Positions 8,351 to 17,107 of a stretch of DNA of 64,000 nucleotides are shown in pieces; the stretch's first letter is position 1; each line of letters opens with the position of its first letter. The notes beneath the pieces are model-generated. The model was not told where the DNA came from. It ran no database searches and was given only the letters and a program-made list of their open reading frames with translations. The position numbers and the translations under genes are program-made. This DNA is from Melanopsichium pennsylvanicum (lineage: Eukaryota > Basidiomycota > Ustilaginomycetes > Ustilaginales), in contig OAPG01000022.1 in assembly GCA_900208305.1 (NCBI GenBank), positions 248,001 to 312,000 of the forward strand. The letters are read 5' to 3'.

Positions 8351-11300
8351 CTAACGCCGGGTAGGGGCCGGCTTGGTCGGGTTCGCGGCGTGGTACGCAG
8401 CGACCAGATCCGGGGCACGGTCCACGTCTTCCGCCGGGACCCAGCTTGGGGGGTACCCTACCCAGGAGACCTTGTACTGTAGGCGTCCGGCGCGGCGGCG
8501 GGAGTCCAATACGCCCTCGACTTCGAAATCGGCGTAGTTGTCCTCCAGAGTAGTCGGTTGGGGGGCGTCGCTGGACTCCCTGACTCCGTCGGGGTATGGC
8601 TCCAGCATCTGTACGTGAAAGACGGGATGGACCTTCCACGACGGAGGCAGGAGGAGTCGGTAGGCTCGGTTGCTAATCACCTCGTTGACTTTGAACGGGC
8701 CGGCGAGGGGGTTGGAGAGCTTGTGGGAGGGTCGGTCGCTGCGGAGGTGCTTGGTACGGAGGAGCACCAGGTCCCCCCGGCGGAACAAGACGTCGCTCCT
8801 GCAACGGTTAAACCACTTCGCGACGGCAAGGTTGGCTTTGGCGATGGCGTCCTGGCACACCCGCACTTTATCCGCCGACGGAACGTTGGAGGTGGCCGGG
8901 GGGATGGAGGGGTGTGCCCGAGGTGCAAATGTGAAGCAAGCTATAGCCGGGGCGATGGTTGTGGTCGCCGACGGTCTTTGGTTCAGCGCGAGCTGGGCTG
9001 TCGGCAGGAGGGTTGCCCAGTCGCTGTGGTCGTAGGCCGTATAGAAGCGGAGGAACAACTCCAGCGTCTGGTTGGCTCGCTCGGTCTGGCCATTTGTTTG
9101 AGGGTGGTAGGCCGACGAGTAAGACCCTTTAATCCGGAGGGCCCGGAGGAGTTCCGTCCAAACGGAAGCTACAAACGTGGTTCCTCGGTCAGATACAATG
9201 GTGTCCGGGAGGCCAAAGTATGAAAAGACGTAGCGGTGGAGCTGGTACGCCAAAGTCTCCGCCGTATCGGTTTTGTTTGCAGGAATGAAGACCACAAACT
9301 TGGTGAGGCGGTCGACGACTACGAAAATGGAGTTGTAGGTGGTGCCGTTGGCAAGGGAGGGCGGGAGGTCAGTGATGTGGTCCATGGTAATAGTGGACCA
9401 GGGCCGATCGGGAGGGACCGACGGGAGAAGGTAGCCGTGGGGTTTGTGACGGGGGTGTTTTGCCCTTCGGCAGGCCGCGCAAGAGGCGACATAGCTGTTG
9501 GTGTCCTGCACCATGGTTGGCCAGTAAAAACGTTGACGCATGAGATGGAGGGTCGTCTTGCGGCCAGGATGTCCCGCCGTAGGGTGGTCGTGCAGTAGGT
9601 GGAGTGCCTTGTCCCGTAATTGGGGTGGCAGGTAGACGTGACCCTCTGTGGTGTACGGGACACCATCGCGGACGGCAACGTTTGGGGGGAGGTTGGCCGC
9701 TTTCCGGAGGGTTTCGATCCACTCCGTAGGCAGGGGGTCCGAGGAGTGTACGCCGGCTGCCCTTGCAAACAAGTTTGCAGGGAGGAGAGTGGCTTGGTTG
9801 GCGGGGTCTGGGCGCGACGGTCCGTCGGGGAACAAGTCGTGCCGGCGACTCAGAGCGTCGGGGCGGACGGCCTCCTTACCCGGACGGTAGTGGAGGACGA
9901 AGTCGAACTCAGCCAGGTCGGCTTGCCAGCGGGCTTGGCGACGGTTGAGTTGTCGCTTCGTCTGAAAATACTGGAGCGCCTGGTGGTCGGTGTAAATGAG
10001 GAACGGTCGGGTGAGGCCATGGAGGTAGTGTCTCCAAGCGCCGCAGGCGTCTACAATAGCCAGGAGTTCCTTGTCGTGGATTTCGTAGTTACGCTCCGCC
10101 GGGATCATCTTTCGCGACCAGTATGCCACAGGATGGAGGGTATGCGAGCGGCTGTTGGGCTCGGCGCTCGCTTCGGCGCCCGGCTGTGGGTGCCACTGCG
10201 ACAGCACGGCGGCTACCACAGCGTCGCTCGCGTCTGTTTCGACGACGGTGTAGAGCGTTGGAGAGAAGTGCCGGAGGATAGGGGCAGAGGTGAACGCTTC
10301 TTTCAGCCGGTTGAAGGCTGCCGTTGCTTCCGGGGGCAGATCTACCTTTCCGGAGGCTCCTCCTTTCAGGAGGTTGGTGAGGGGGGCCGCTACACGAGAA
10401 TAGTGGCGGATGAAGCGACGGTAGAAGTTGGCGAATCCGAGGAAGACTTGGATCTGTCGGATCGACTGTGGTGGCGGCCACTCCAAGACTGTACTGACCT
10501 TGGTTGGGTCCATGGAGAGGCCGTTGGGACTGACGAGGTAGCCGAGGAACTCGACGGAGTTGGTGTGGAATTTGCATTTGTCCGGAGCGCAATACAGCTG
10601 ATGCTTCCGTAATCGATCCAACACTTGGCAGACGTGGTGGTGGTGGTCGGCCTTGTTGTCGGAGAAGACTAGGATGTCGTCCAGATATACGATGACGGAC
10701 ACGTCTAAGAGATCCAACAGCACGTGGTTCATGAGCCGTTGGAAGGTCGCCGGAGCGTTGCAGAGGCCAAACGGCATGACGAGGTATTTGTAGCTGCCGT
10801 AGCGCGTGCGGAATGCGGTCTTCCATTTGTGGCCGGGGGCGATCCGGAGGAGGTTGTAGGCACCCTTCAGGTCAAATTTAGTGAAGATCTTGGCCGTCGC
10901 CAGCCGATCAAGGTGTTCGGAGATGAGGGGGATCGGGTAGCGATCCTTGACGGTGATGGCGTTGAGGGCGCGGTAGTCCACACACGGCCGGAGGCGACCG
11001 TCCTTCTTTGGTACAAAAAGAAGGGGCGCGGCAGCTTGGCTACTCGACGGTCGGATGAAGCCAATGGCCTGCATCTTCCGGAGGTAGTTCCGGAGCTCCT
11101 CTTGTTCGCGGTGCGACAGGGAGTAGAGTGCGCCGTAGGGAGGGGTTTTGCCAGCCTCCAGGTTGATCTCGTGGTCGTGTGGGCGGTGGGGAGGCAATTG
11201 GTCGGCCCTCTCGGCGTCGAAGACGTCGGCGTACTCGCGGTACTCTGGCGGTAGGACGGCGAGGTCGGTCGCGGAAGCTCGGAGGGGCAGTAGCTCCTCT

Positions 11301-11914
11301 TCCGGTTCTGGGAGGACCAGCAGGTCCTCCTCAGTGGAGACCAGCTGTCGCCGGCCGACCAAGTTGTGGAGTTCGTTCTTTTCGATTTTGGGGTTGGAGG
11401 GCACCGTGACGGTGTGGGGGACCCGGAGGTCCCACGTACGGAGGGTATAGTTTGGCTCCGGCCTGGCGGCCTCGATCCAATCCATTCCCAACAGCACGTC
11501 GTGGGAGGTCATGGGGGTGATGAAGAGTCGGTGGCGTGAGGTGATGCAGTGGTTGTTGATGATGATATCCACCGCCGCGTGGCGACTGATGGCGGCCGAC
11601 ATGCCCTGGAGGAATGTGGCGTGGACGGATTTACGGAGGGAGTGGGTAGGAATGTTGGCCGTTGCGACCATTTCGGGAGTAATGAAAGAAGCGGTGGCGC
11701 CGGTATCGAGCAAGGCAAGGCCTTGCGTGTCGCCGACGCTTACCAAGCATTCGTAGGTTGGTAAGGTAGGGTGTCGATGGATCCGGAGAACGGATCCCTC
11801 TTGCTCCACGACGGGAGTGTCGGTCCGGTGGGCTGCCCAGAATGCTGCGGCGAGCACCCGGAGCTGGCTTAGGTTGTCGATGGGTTCGGACCGAAGGAAC
11901 CCATCGACCCTTAG
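8351..11914 (-). CDS. pol: Pol polyprotein of E2 (protease, RT, RNase H, integrase, chromodomain)
   Basis: The frame runs 1187 codons from the frameshift site to the stop; the first codon after the slip is at 11914 and there is no ATG near the start, so it is probably made only as Gag-Pol. Domains in order: protease LLDTGATASFI (about residue 70 of the pol part); RT with VDYRALNAITVKDRYPIPLI, FDLKGAYNLLRI, MPFGLCNAPATFQRLM and VIVYLDDILVFS (about 400); RNase H with VETDASDAVVAAVLSQ and YTDHQAL; integrase HHCC (HPTAGHPGRKTTLH ... CAACRRAKH) and the catalytic residues in TMDHITDLP, VSDRGTTF and NGQTERANQTLE; and a C-terminal chromodomain (ADFEVEGVLDSRRRAGRLQY, then KVSWVGYPPSWVPAED). All catalytic residues I looked for are present, so it appears functional. 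Confidence 0.96.
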   Translation of the reverse strand, partial: LRVDGFLRSEPIDNLSQLRVLAAAFWAAHRTDTPVVEQEGSVLRIHRHPTLPTYECLVSVGDTQGLALLDTGATASFITPEMVATANIPTHSLRKSVHATFLQGMSAAISRHAAVDIIINNHCITSRHRLFITPMTSHDVLLGMDWIEAARPEPNYTLRTWDLRVPHTVTVPSNPKIEKNELHNLVGRRQLVSTEEDLLVLPEPEEELLPLRASATDLAVLPPEYREYADVFDAERADQLPPHRPHDHEINLEAGKTPPYGALYSLSHREQEELRNYLRKMQAIGFIRPSSSQAAAPLLFVPKKDGRLRPCVDYRALNAITVKDRYPIPLISEHLDRLATAKIFTKFDLKGAYNLLRIAPGHKWKTAFRTRYGSYKYLVMPFGLCNAPATFQRLMNHVLLDLLDVSVIVYLDDILVFSDNKADHHHHVCQVLDRLRKHQLYCAPDKCKFHTNSVEFLGYLVSPNGLSMDPTKVSTVLEWPPPQSIRQIQVFLGFANFYRRFIRHYSRVAAPLTNLLKGGASGKVDLPPEATAAFNRLKEAFTSAPILRHFSPTLYTVVETDASDAVVAAVLSQWHPQPGAEASAEPNSRSHTLHPVAYWSRKMIPAERNYEIHDKELLAIVDACGAWRHYLHGLTRPFLIYTDHQALQYFQTKRQLNRRQARWQADLAEFDFVLHYRPGKEAVRPDALSRRHDLFPDGPSRPDPANQATLLPANLFARAAGVHSSDPLPTEWIETLRKAANLPPNVAVRDGVPYTTEGHVYLPPQLRDKALHLLHDHPTAGHPGRKTTLHLMRQRFYWPTMVQDTNSYVASCAACRRAKHPRHKPHGYLLPSVPPDRPWSTITMDHITDLPPSLANGTTYNSIFVVVDRLTKFVVFIPANKTDTAETLAYQLHRYVFSYFGLPDTIVSDRGTTFVASVWTELLRALRIKGSYSSAYHPQTNGQTERANQTLELFLRFYTAYDHSDWATLLPTAQLALNQRPSATTTIAPAIACFTFAPRAHPSIPPATSNVPSADKVRVCQDAIAKANLAVAKWFNRCRSDVLFRRGDLVLLRTKHLRSDRPSHKLSNPLAGPFKVNEVISNRAYRLLLPPSWKVHPVFHVQMLEPYPDGVRESSDAPQPTTLEDNYADFEVEGVLDSRRRAGRLQYKVSWVGYPPSWVPAEDVDRAPDLVAAYHAANPTKPAPTRR

Positions 11915-11920
11915 TTTCCC
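11876..11920 (-). promoter_or_regulatory. -1 ribosomal frameshift signal at the E2 gag-pol junction
   Basis: The last gag codons are GAG GGA AAC TAA, so the canonical slippery heptamer G GGA AAC (11920-11914) abuts the gag stop. After a 5-nt spacer there is a perfect 12-bp stem, GTCGATGGGTTC (11908-11897) pairing with GAACCCATCGAC (11887-11876), with the 9-nt loop CTTCGGTCC. Pol is in the -1 frame and open from here. Heptamer, spacer and stem match known -1 frameshift sites; GGGAAAC is an established slippery sequence. Confidence 0.88.
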
Positions 11921-13146
11921 TCCGGGGGATCCTCCGAATCCGATAGGTCACTGTCGGGGTTGGAGGCTGACCCGTCATCCATGGGGTTGACGAGTATAGT
12001 CCCGGAATCGTTGTCGAATGAAATAGCATGTGCCCGGAGAGTTTGTGTTTGGGGTGCCTTCGGGCAGTCACGGGCCAAATGGTCGCTGCCACCGCAGCCA
12101 AAGCACTGCCCGTTGGTCCGTCGGTGCTGGCGGAGGCGTTCCGCCGCATCACGCGTAGGGTCCTTGGCCGGTAGTGGAGGTCGTTCCATTTTGCGGGGTC
12201 CCTCCGGAGGCTCTCGTTTGGCCGTCACGGCTGGGAGGGGCGGTCGGTGTCGCAGCTGTGACTCCGAGGGTCTTGTCGTGGCCTCCTGTATCACCTGCAT
12301 CCGGCGCTCCGTGACAATGGCGGCGTTGATGAAGTCACGGATGTCGGTCATCGGCACGTGGGTGAGCTTTTCCCGTAGGCGCGGCCGGAGGCTTTGTTTG
12401 AACAGCATCAACGCCTGCTGCTGGTCGGTCAGGTGCGATTTGGCCGTCAGCGACATGAACTCCGCCGCGTGCTCCGATACCGATCCCTTCTGGCGGAGGG
12501 CATTCAGTTGGAGGCGTGCGGTGTAGCTGGGGTCGGGATCGCCATGGACGCAACGGAGGTCGGCGCAAAAGGCCCTCCAGGAGCTCATCCAGGGCGGATC
12601 CTCCCCCTCCTGTTGTCGCACATTGCGAATGCGGGTTTGTGGTTTGCCCGTCATGTTGCCGATGGCAAACATGATGCGACGGGCATCCGTCGGAAACTTG
12701 GAGGGATTAGCCTCGAAGTTGAGTTCGCATTGATCCAAGAAGTCCTCCAGTTTGTCTTGGCTGCCGTCCCATTCCGGAGCCTGGAGTCGAATCTCTGGCT
12801 CGCGGGGCGCGGCCTCCACGTAGACGGGGGCTACGGTTGGCGGGGGGACCTGGGCAGCGGTTGCTCCTTGGTAGTGCTGGGAAGACTCCGGTCTAGGTTG
12901 ATCCTCCCTGGGGAAGAAGGCGGCCTCTAGCAGAGCGGTAATGCGCCGCTGTTGTTCAGAGGTTTCACGCAGAAGCGCCAGGATATCCACTTGCCCTTGG
13001 ACCAAGGTGGTCAGGGCGGCGGGCGGTTCGCCCGAGGGTGCAACAACGCTGGCGGGCTCGTCTCCGCTGGGGGAGATGGTGGGGGCGTCTCCCTCCGCTT
13101 GAGGGGGGGCGTCCGTTTGGTTTCGTCGGTTGGAGCGTGTACTCAT
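11911..13146 (-). CDS. gag: Gag polyprotein of E2
   Basis: The product has 411 residues from the first ATG after the LTR (13146, MSTRSNRRNQTD). The open frame extends upstream into the LTR to 13296 but without need. There is an acidic/Pro-rich N-terminus, a central retrotransposon Gag capsid region (WDGSQDKLEDFLDQCELNFE ... WMSSWRAFCADLRCVHGDPD ... NALRQKGSVSEHAAEFMSL), a basic linker and one CCHC knuckle CFGCGGSDHLARDC (C-x2-C-x4-H-x4-C), then an acidic end. It ends in TAA directly after the slippery heptamer. Confidence 0.94.
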   Translation of the reverse strand: MSTRSNRRNQTDAPPQAEGDAPTISPSGDEPASVVAPSGEPPAALTTLVQGQVDILALLRETSEQQRRITALLEAAFFPREDQPRPESSQHYQGATAAQVPPPTVAPVYVEAAPREPEIRLQAPEWDGSQDKLEDFLDQCELNFEANPSKFPTDARRIMFAIGNMTGKPQTRIRNVRQQEGEDPPWMSSWRAFCADLRCVHGDPDPSYTARLQLNALRQKGSVSEHAAEFMSLTAKSHLTDQQQALMLFKQSLRPRLREKLTHVPMTDIRDFINAAIVTERRMQVIQEATTRPSESQLRHRPPLPAVTAKREPPEGPRKMERPPLPAKDPTRDAAERLRQHRRTNGQCFGCGGSDHLARDCPKAPQTQTLRAHAISFDNDSGTILVNPMDDGSASNPDSDLSDSEDPPEGN

Positions 13147-13174
13147 CTTGGTTACGACGTTGTCCCGTGGGGAG

Positions 13175-13184
13175 GTCGCATGTA
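13175..13184 (-). other. Self-complementary primer binding site of E2
   Basis: One base inside the 5' LTR edge the minus strand reads TACATGCGAC. The LTR transcript strand contains the exact complement GTCGCATGTA (plus coordinates 13327-13336 and 6121-6130). The offset of one base and the length of 10 nt are the same as in E1. This suggests Tf1-like self-priming rather than a tRNA primer. Confidence 0.7.
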
Positions 13185-13185
13185 A

Positions 13186-13615
13186 TGTTAAGGCTGTAGG
13201 GTCTAGATACCGCGGGCGGCTACAGCCGGGATGGAGGCTACGGGTACGGAGAGGTCGTAGGCGGGGCGACACAGGCGGTCGGGGGTCAGAGCACACTACT
13301 GCGTTGCTATAGAGCTAACTAAGTAATACATGCGACGAGGTCCGGAGGCAACCTCATGTCAGGCGGGGGCGGGGTGGTAAGGTACAGGAACTATCGGTCA
13401 CTTCCCACTGCGGCGTTACAATGTTAGGTTGCCGACGGTCGTATCCTACGTACGGAGGGACCAGCCGCGGTTGGGCGGTAGGAGGATCGTGTCAGGCCGA
13501 CCGCTCCGCTGCGAGGGGTCCGGAGAGGGTCGGTCGGGGCCCGATCACGACGATCGCTCAATCGGGAGGGGGGCCGAGCACCCCCTCTTTGGACTCCGGT
13601 TGGTAGGCACTAACA
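13186..13615 (-). repeat. 5' LTR of E2 (430 bp)
   Basis: The termini are TGTTA and TAACA and the copy matches 5980-6409 at 428 of 430 positions by eye. No strong TATA box is evident on the minus strand. The flank on the right is the target duplication GAAAC (13616-13620). Confidence 0.96.
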
Positions 13616-14582
13616 GAAACACGACCCCGTGGAGCGGTGGGGTCGGCAAACGTCGAAGGAAAGCAACTACAAATCAAAGTAAGGAAGCGGAGTCAGTTGG
13701 GGTTACAATAGCGATGAGAGGTCAATAAACTACTTACGGAATGTCGAGCCGCGCACAAGGCAAACAAGTCCAAGTCGGCCACGGGGCACTGCCTTCGGTA
13801 AGTCTTGACAGCACGTTGAGTTTCATACGTGCCGGAAGTTCCCAAGTGGCCGGTACATCCCATTCGTCAGGCCAGAATCGTCGTGCCACCATACAGACCA
13901 GTACCACCGGCAACAAGGTGTTGCACCAATCCAAAATATTGTGCTGATTGGGCACGTAACGCTCTTGTCGAGGTGGCGGTGTAGGGGTTCGGGCAGGAGG
14001 TGGTGTCACCCGCGAAGGTTCAGGCGAGATTGCTGAGGCTGGATTAGCCCTAGCATTGCGCAAATACGCATCCGACACCACCGAGGCCGACCTAGGCCTG
14101 AAACCGAGAAGGAAATCGTCCACCACATCGTCTGGGTCCAAAATTGGGGACGGTGTAATGCTGCGGGCCAGTTTGCGGGCCCAACGAGCATCGCGCTCAG
14201 GAGTAGTTTTGACGGCAGAATCCACGAGAGGAGAGGCCGGTGGGGAGACGTAGCGAAATAAAGGTTCTCCCACTGGATGGGAGACCGCTTGAGTTTCGCC
14301 AGATAAGTTGAGTAGAGGCGCTGAACGGTGCGCCGGGCTAAGCGCCAACGAAACCAGGCCAACGGCCGCGTCCGATGTCAGACAATGCTCGTTGGCAAGC
14401 ACAGCCGGGTCCAGTACCATATCGTTGGAAGGGGTACACTCACCCGAGAGGTTTGGAGTTCCGGCACAGCGGCAAGGAGGCATCGAACGAGCAGAAGGCA
14501 TGGACATCGAACAAAGAACCGCAACACGGCTGGCCACGCAAGCAGAACGTCGAGTTGGAGCGGCAGCGGCGGAACGAGGCAT
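13616..14582 (-). pseudogene. E3 antisense gene, 5' fragment (exon 1, intron, start of exon 2), interrupted by E2
   Basis: Exon 1 runs from the ATG at 14582 (an in-frame ATG at 14693 would add 37 residues) to 13738. The intron is 13737-13667 (71 bp: donor GTAAGTA, CTGACT branch site, acceptor TTTGTAG); exon 2 starts at 13666 and is cut by E2 at 13616. The join is in frame and continues in the same frame in 5974-5551, giving about 439 codons in all. The protein is Ser/Pro-rich with an acidic patch DDVVDDFLLGF, a PPP-rich stretch, a hydrophobic segment (NTLLPVVLVCMVARRFWP) and then a Cys cluster beginning WPTWTCLPCARLDI. The layout resembles the E2 antisense gene. The family is unknown to me, and the gene is broken by E2. 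Confidence 0.65.
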
Positions 14583-14715
14583 ATTGTATGGTGGCGATAT
14601 AGGAATAGATGAGGAAGACCATTGCAAAAGAAGAGTTGTACACCAAGGATAAAGGCTGGTAGAAGCTAAGTTCTCTGCGCCGCCGGACTTCATTACCTCG
14701 CAGGAGCTCGGTTCT

Positions 14716-14729
14716 TGGAAGGGGGGTAG
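14716..14729 (+). other. Polypurine tract of E3
   Basis: TGGAAGGGGGGTAG directly precedes the LTR start TGTTACC. This fixes 14730-15819 as a 3' LTR in plus orientation and places the antisense gene inside E3. Confidence 0.75.
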
Positions 14730-15819
14730 TGTTACCGGAGGTGGATTTCAAACCCGGTGAAACACTGTGTTCTATCGGGTTTCAGTTTGACGTCTGCTAG
14801 AACACGTGGTTTCATCCGATATCAGTGCGACGCCCGCTGGACGCAGGTATCAACCAGCAGAGGAAACACAGGGCACTAAGGATGACACAAGGCCTCCGTC
14901 TGGTACAGGAGGCCTGATGGAAGGGTGCAACATGATGTAGGACCGTCCGCTGTGTGTGTCATGGTTGCTGACAGCCAGCACTGGTTAGCACAGGGCCCAA
15001 GCTCAAGGGCGACATGGTTGCTGGCAGTTGGTATTGTTTAACACGGGGCCCAAGCTCGTGGTTGTCATAGTTGAGGGCAGTCGGCATTGTTTAACACAGG
15101 GCCCAAGCTCGTGGTTGTCATAGTTGATGACAGTCGGCATTGATTAGCACGGGGCCCAAGCTCGCGGACACGTCGAAACTCTGGTGGCCATTGATACTCT
15201 GGTGTACCAGGGTCATAGCGGACAAAGGGGAGCCCCTGGAGGGCCATAGGTATATAAGAACACAGTCTTTACAGTCGTGGAGGAGCGGGACTCATCCACT
15301 CTACTTTATATTAACCCAGTCTTTACTTTACAAGTCGTTATCAGTTACTCAGTATATAGTTCTCGTCAGCAGCTGCAATCATACGGTATTGCAGCTATCC
15401 AGTGTCTGTGTTCTCCTCAGTATAAGGAGACAAGCTTCATCGACGATTGTCAGCACCATCACTGACACTACAGCACCTCAACTGTAGGCGGAACCTCAAC
15501 CGCGGTCACGGAACCTCCACCGTAGCCAATTCATTATCACGACAGCTTCAAGACCATCCGAAGCAGTCCCTGACGGTGACCAACACTTGCATCAAGAGCA
15601 CTCGTGCATCGTGAAGGTCTTACAACACACAGACGAGCCGCATTACCTCTGAACGGAGTGTTCACAGTGGTCAGTCAGCTCAAGAGTCGCGCAGCAGGTC
15701 TCATAGCAAAACACGATAGAACCAGCCTGCTTATCAGGTCTCAATCTCAAACACGCTAAAACAGACGGTTTCAGCGGATCTCGGCGCGAAGCTTGAGTTT
15801 GGCACAACGCCCCCTGACA
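14730..15819 (+). repeat. 3' LTR of E3 (family A, 1090 bp)
   Basis: It is the inverted counterpart of 3465-4567, from TGTTACC to CCCCTGACA. It contains palindromic units near the start (about 14752-14786) and end (15754-15776), three to four ~54-bp tandem repeats each starting GGGCCCAAGCT (about 14995-15160), and a TATA box TATATAAG at 15251-15258. The stretch ATCCACTCTA (15294-15303) pairs with the E1 PBS. ORFs of 60-115 codons inside it are shared with the E1 LTR only because the LTRs are near-identical. Confidence 0.9.
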
Positions 15820-16735
15820 CTCAGTACCATTCCATTGAATCTCAAACAGGATTGCATAGAATTGCATGTTTCATTGGTTTTTACACAAAGTTACAATAGA
15901 ACAGCCAGTTTCATTGTACCTCAAACTGGTACTCAGGTTTGGCACACCAGACCCTGACAATGGTACTGTGAATTGTACCCTAGATGATGTTGATGCCTGT
16001 CTTGCACTTGATGGCATCAGCATATCGTTCCAACCTTGTATTTTAACAAATGGTGTTGTGATCTTGGAACTTTGAGTAGGAAACCCCACTATCTCAGTAC
16101 AAGCCAAGAGACCATGCAAAGCATACAACTGATATGTCAGCAAGACCATCTGCATTGTGCTTTGAGTGATGTGAGTAGTTACTCATGCATGTGAGCCAAT
16201 GACATTGGCAATGCAACCTGGCTGTCAACAATGTTACTGGGTGGAGACTTGAGCATAGAACCAAGATCAAGTGCTGCATGTAGCCTATCAAACCAAACTC
16301 CTTTGAAACCAAAGTCAACTTTCCAACCATGTATTGTTGCGTATGCCACTTGATGTTTGGCATATCCTGCTGCTCCAAATCTTTGCAGCCATGAGCCTGT
16401 CTTAAGCAAGCAAATGAAGTGAGTTGGTGAACACAGAGCATTGGTTTTCCAATTTGAATGTAAATCAAATGGTATTGGTATGGTGTGAGGTTGTTACATG
16501 AAAACAGATGGAATGACAAACAATGAAATTTGGCTTTGGCTTATCACACATCTCAGTTGACAAAATTCAACTCATATCAGCTCCATGATCTCTCTCAGTC
16601 AAACATCATGCAGGGTCCAGCTTCAGTTTGTACCAAATTTCAAACCATCTTGAAACCTCCCCTATTTTTTTTTTATTTTTTTTATTTTTTTTTTTCAATA
16701 GTGTCAACTAAAATTTATCTTCAATTGCTTTCTCT
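15820..16735. repeat. CpG-depleted relic with an old family-A LTR end
   Basis: The first ~140 bp end in CTCAGGTTTGGCACA ... CCCTGACA (to 15953), a diverged version of the LTR terminus, so E3 appears to have inserted into an older LTR. Through about 16735 the sequence is rich in TG and CA, and by eye I find only about two CpG, against many in the neighbouring elements. Broken frames on the minus strand (e.g. 16179-16409) look like eroded coding sequence, but I cannot name it. The pattern fits C-to-T decay at methylated or RIP-like sites. No live gene is seen. Confidence 0.55.
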
Positions 16736-17107
16736 CAAGCGCAAAGCTTGAACACAGTTAGTACTACACACATCACATCATGCATCTCTCATCAACATGA
16801 AGCCATTCTCTAAAAATCCAATACTGTATCTATGACAAAACAAAGCAGCCATTAAAAAAAAAAAGAAAAAAAAAGAAAGCGCACTAACGAGTAGAGTATT
16901 AAGAAACCTAAAAGAACTTTTTTTATTGAGAATGAGAAACCTACATATGAAGGAAAGACGCACGCACACACATACCACGCACGCATCTCTTGTGCGTGTT
17001 TGTGCATGAGATAACGTTATGTTCAACTCGGACAAAAAACACCTCCAAAACCGTTTCTCACGGCATATTGATCGGTCTGTGTGTTATGGTAGTTTTTTTT
17101 TTCCATT
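16736..17107. other. Intergenic, 3' flank of the CPS gene
   Basis: CpG reappears here. There are A-runs around 16855-16880 and a T-run at 17092-17102 just before the CPS stop codon. Nothing else is supported. Confidence 0.5.

Larger units (their letters stand above)
5980..13615 (-). mobile_element. Complete Ty3/Gypsy retrotransposon E2 (family B) with antisense spliced gene
   Basis: Length is 7636 bp. On the minus strand: 5' LTR (13615-13186), PBS, gag (13146-11911), frameshift signal, pol (to 8351), a 1.94-kb 3' region holding a gene on the opposite strand (6713-8167), polypurine tract, 3' LTR (6409-5980). The two 430-bp LTRs start TGTTA, end TAACA and differ at only two positions by my reading, and the element is bordered by the perfect duplication GAAAC. 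Gag and Pol frames are open. It therefore looks young and possibly still autonomous. It is more GC-rich than the family-A elements and has a different LTR. Confidence 0.95.
4568..15819 (+). mobile_element. Ty3/Gypsy retrotransposon E3 (family A), 3' part, split by two later insertions
   Basis: On the plus strand the visible parts are the integrase C-terminus and chromodomain (4568-5254), a 3' region carrying an antisense gene (split by E2), a polypurine tract (14716-14729) and the 3' LTR (14730-15819). E1 interrupts it at 4567/4568 and E2 at 5979/13616. The upstream half (5' LTR, gag, most of pol) should lie to the left of E1, outside the window. Without E2 and one duplication copy, the visible part of E3 is about 3.6 kb. 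LTR similarity shows that E1 and E3 are the same family in opposite orientation. Confidence 0.85.

Noticed and set aside
8558..12930. Several plus-strand frames of 170-330 codons opposite E2 pol and gag
   Set aside because: Shadows of the well-supported minus-strand Gag-Pol frame.
13734..14693. Reading the 319-codon frame as a complete host gene
   Set aside because: Its stop codon lies in an intron donor (GTAAGTAG); the frame continues after splicing and across E2, and the locus lies inside E3.
16094..16519. 141-codon minus-strand frame in the CpG-depleted block
   Set aside because: Protein-like pieces occur in more than one frame, so it looks like eroded coding sequence and not a gene.
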